This document shows positions 61,968 through 64,000 of a stretch of DNA of 64,000 nt, piece after piece (within the stretch, counting starts at the first letter, position 1; each line of letters opens with the position of its first letter). Location: the NCBI RefSeq assembly GCF_022180385.2, contig NZ_BQME02000001.1, positions 2,129,678 to 2,193,677 of the forward strand, written 5' to 3'. The DNA comes from Paenibacillus sp. L3-i20. Its GTDB lineage: Bacteria; Bacillota; Bacilli; Paenibacillales; Paenibacillaceae. A program made the position numbers and the translations under genes. The notes below the pieces were generated by a model, which saw nothing but the letters and a program-made list of their open reading frames with translations, did no database searches and had not been told where the DNA came from.

Positions 61968-63107
61968 ATGATTCTAAACGGTATCGATTCAATCTCCAAA
62001 TACGCTCATTTATTTCAAGGTAAGCGTATTGGGCTAATTACTTCTCCAACGGGACTGGGGAACGATTTTCGATCGACGATTGATATTTTGCATGAGAAGT
62101 TTCATCTCGCAGCGATGTTTTCACCCGAACATGGTGTTCGAGGTGACTTGGCAGCAGGTGCTTTAGTAGATACTTATATTGATTCTGGAACAGGTGTCTC
62201 GGTGTACAGTCTTTATCGGAAGGATTCCAAAAGACTGACAGCGGAAATGCTGGATGCTGTTGATATCGTTGTATATGATATTCAGGATGTCGGTACACGC
62301 TATTATACGTTTATTTATACGATGCTTTATGCGCTCGAGGATTGTGCAACAGCGGGTAAGCCATTTGTTGTGTTAGACCGTATTAATCCTCTTGATGGTG
62401 TAACAGTGGAAGGCAATGTGCTGAAGAAGGAATTTCAGTCGTTCGTTGGTAATTATCCGCTTGCTGTCCGTTATGGATTAACAGCTGGAGAAGTTGCAAC
62501 AATGGCGAATGAAGAGATGGGTTGGAATGGAGAACTTCATGTTGTTCGCTGTGAAGGTTGGGAACGAGCAATGAGCTTCTCTGAGACGGGAAGAGCTTGG
62601 ATTCCACCATCAATGGGGATACCTCGCTTCCATACGGCGCTGCTTTATCCGGGTACTTGCTTGTTCGAAGGGACGAATCTTTCAGAAGGGCGAGGAACGA
62701 CGGCACCATTTGAGATGATCGGAGCACCATATATAGACTCGCAGCGGCTATCTGCAGAGATGAATGCGAAGCGACTTCCGGGTGTATATTTCCGTCCTGC
62801 CTACTTCAAACCGACGTTCTCGAAACATGAGGGAGTGATATGCGGCGGTGTCTATGTTCATGTTTTGGATGAGCGGGCTGTCCGTACAGTAGAGACGGGA
62901 GTTAAGCTGTTGTTCACGATCAAGGAGATGTATTCGGAATTTGCGTTTCTCCCTCCTGTTCGAGAGAATGGAAGACCATTTATCGATCTATTATGCGGAG
63001 ATCAAGTTTATCGGAATGAGTCTGTGGACGTAGATGCTCTGTTGCAATCATTTGAAGAGGAGAGTCGTGATTTTGGAGAGCGGAAGAAACAGTTCCATCT
63101 CTATTGA
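61968..63107 (+). CDS. namZ: Exo-beta-N-acetylmuramidase NamZ (GH171, DUF1343)
   Basis: 379 residues from the ATG at 61968, placed six bases after GAGGTGA; a GTG at 61959 is part of that site. Typical DUF1343/NamZ blocks: FSPEHGVRGD near residue 50, VYDIQDVGTRYYTFIYTML near 105, DRINPLDGVTVEGN, LLYPGTCLFEGTNLSEGRGTT near 230. NamZ removes MurNAc from the non-reducing end of glycan chains. No signal peptide is visible, so it probably acts on imported disaccharide. With MurQ and the kinases it makes a complete MurNAc route. Confidence 0.88.
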   Translation: MILNGIDSISKYAHLFQGKRIGLITSPTGLGNDFRSTIDILHEKFHLAAMFSPEHGVRGDLAAGALVDTYIDSGTGVSVYSLYRKDSKRLTAEMLDAVDIVVYDIQDVGTRYYTFIYTMLYALEDCATAGKPFVVLDRINPLDGVTVEGNVLKKEFQSFVGNYPLAVRYGLTAGEVATMANEEMGWNGELHVVRCEGWERAMSFSETGRAWIPPSMGIPRFHTALLYPGTCLFEGTNLSEGRGTTAPFEMIGAPYIDSQRLSAEMNAKRLPGVYFRPAYFKPTFSKHEGVICGGVYVHVLDERAVRTVETGVKLLFTIKEMYSEFAFLPPVRENGRPFIDLLCGDQVYRNESVDVDALLQSFEEESRDFGERKKQFHLY

Positions 63108-63125
63108 TATTGGAGTGATAGATAG

Positions 63126-64000
63126 ATGAGATATGTTGCGGGATTGGATGGCGGAGGGACGAAAACTGCAGTAACCATTGCGGATGAGCAGGGAATGATT
63201 GTGGGAACGTTCGTGGCGGGACCACTTAACTATAACGGGCAAGATGAGGCTAGTGTGAGAGTTACTCTTGCAGAGATTTGTGAAGAGATTGGACTTAGAT
63301 GCAATAACGATCTTAATGCATGTGTAGCCATCTGTATTGGTGCAGCGGGTATAAGCAACCCTGTTGTCAAAGGGCGATTGACTTCGGGGCTGAGAGAGAG
63401 TGGCTACACTGGTAATCTCGTTCTATTAGGTGATCATGAAACAGCTCTATGTGGTGCACATGAAGGACGCTACGGAGTTATTGTTATTGCAGGGACAGGT
63501 TCGATTTGTTACGGCCGGAATATGTCAGAAGATGTACATCGAGCGGGCGGCTTCGGGCATCTCATCGATGATGAAGGAAGCGGATATAGCATTGGTCGGG
63601 ACCTGCTCTCTGCGCTTGTTAGAGCTTCGGATGGACGGGAAGAGCCGACGATTATTTCTAAACTTGTATATGACCAACTAGAATTAAGTACAGTACAGGA
63701 AATTGTCGGTTTTGTTTACGATAAGGGGAGAAACAAAAAAGACATTGCCGCTCTTGCCTCCTTACTTTCAGTCGCTTGTGATGCTGGTGATGTTGTAGCT
63801 AAGCGCATCGCAATTAAGAGTGCTAATGCGCTTGTTGAGCTTGCTTCTGCAACGGTAGATAAGTTGGGAATTCAGAATGGTGAGCTTGCTCTTCTCGGTA
63901 GTGTATTACTTAACAATCGTCAAATACGCCAGATATTCAAGACGCGCATGCAAGAACGATATCCAAGACTGAACTGTATCGAAGCGAAACAAGATGCATC
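63126..64000 (+). CDS. BadF/BadG-family amino-sugar kinase, N-terminal part (cut by window edge)
   Basis: The ATG at 63126 opens a frame that stays open to the right edge (291 codons). The protein starts MRYVAGLDGGGTKTAV, then CIGAAGISN, GDHETALCGAHEG, VIAGTGSICYGRN and GHLIDDEGSGYSIGRDLL, all in the order of the BadF/BadG/BcrA kinase fold. It is a paralogue of the minus-strand kinase at 52236. Clostridial MurK, which phosphorylates MurNAc and GlcNAc, belongs to this family, so this is the probable source of the MurQ substrate. It follows namZ by 18 bases. Confidence 0.85.
   Translation, partial: MRYVAGLDGGGTKTAVTIADEQGMIVGTFVAGPLNYNGQDEASVRVTLAEICEEIGLRCNNDLNACVAICIGAAGISNPVVKGRLTSGLRESGYTGNLVLLGDHETALCGAHEGRYGVIVIAGTGSICYGRNMSEDVHRAGGFGHLIDDEGSGYSIGRDLLSALVRASDGREEPTIISKLVYDQLELSTVQEIVGFVYDKGRNKKDIAALASLLSVACDAGDVVAKRIAIKSANALVELASATVDKLGIQNGELALLGSVLLNNRQIRQIFKTRMQERYPRLNCIEAKQDA

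Overview
The window looks like chromosomal DNA from a Paenibacillus-like, spore-former-type Bacillota. Support comes from strong AGGAGG-type ribosome binding sites with frequent TTG/GTG starts, SLH-domain surface proteins, WxL/DUF916 wall proteins, a type VII (ESX/WXG100) secretion ATPase with FHA domain, a lipoprotein-dependent sugar ABC importer, and moderate to low GC. No rRNA, tRNA, CRISPR array or transposase gene was seen.

Region 1 (1-10.6 kb) encodes a Tad/type IV pilus-like machine: the C-terminus of a CpaF/TadA ATPase, a fused TadB/TadC-like platform protein, four tandem near-identical pilin-like proteins with a hypervariable middle, five further small single-membrane-segment (pilin-like) proteins, a secreted M23 peptidase and several helical or tail-anchored unknowns. 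Region 2 (10.6-26.8 kb) encodes a type VII secretion core: EssC with FHA and FtsK/SpoIIIE domains, a YukD ubiquitin-like protein, two WXG100 proteins and a third WXG-like protein, a first effector with a membrane partner, two paralogous unknowns, then a kinase-VWA fusion, a PP2C phosphatase, a kinase-like membrane protein and a CpaE/TadZ-like protein. Tad-type genes lie on both sides of the secretion core, and canonical EsaA, EssA and EssB are not recognisable. The two machines may therefore form one composite locus, with the membrane kinase-like protein in the place of EssB. This is inference.

Region 3 (26.8-39.6 kb) is an accessory toxin island. Three large effectors share with the first effector an N-terminal module of about 95 residues (RRxIxxR ... 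TFxN ... Y) that is neither an obvious LXG nor a WXG domain. Each is followed by a likely immunity gene. Two effectors are about 1.14 kb near-identical at the 5' end but carry different toxin tips, and each is followed by a copy of the same SLH gene, so a unit of about 4.4 kb was duplicated and the toxin/immunity cassette swapped. A DUF916/WxL gene pair sits inside the island. Related terminator hairpins recur through it.

Region 4 (39.6-49.6 kb) is a cell-surface block: a 2215-residue secreted glycine-rich protein, a small membrane-anchored protein and a second DUF916/WxL pair. Four surface genes share a conserved upstream element.

Region 5 (49.6-64 kb) is housekeeping and metabolic: an ABC-F protein, a LysE-type exporter, then a divergent cell-wall amino-sugar salvage cluster: BadF-type sugar kinase and GH4 glycosidase on the minus strand, and RpiR regulator, MurQ etherase, sugar ABC importer, GNAT, PIG-L deacetylase, NamZ exo-muramidase and a second BadF-type kinase (cut by the right edge) on the plus strand. 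Repeated TTGAAATAAATT boxes at the promoters are the likely RpiR operators.
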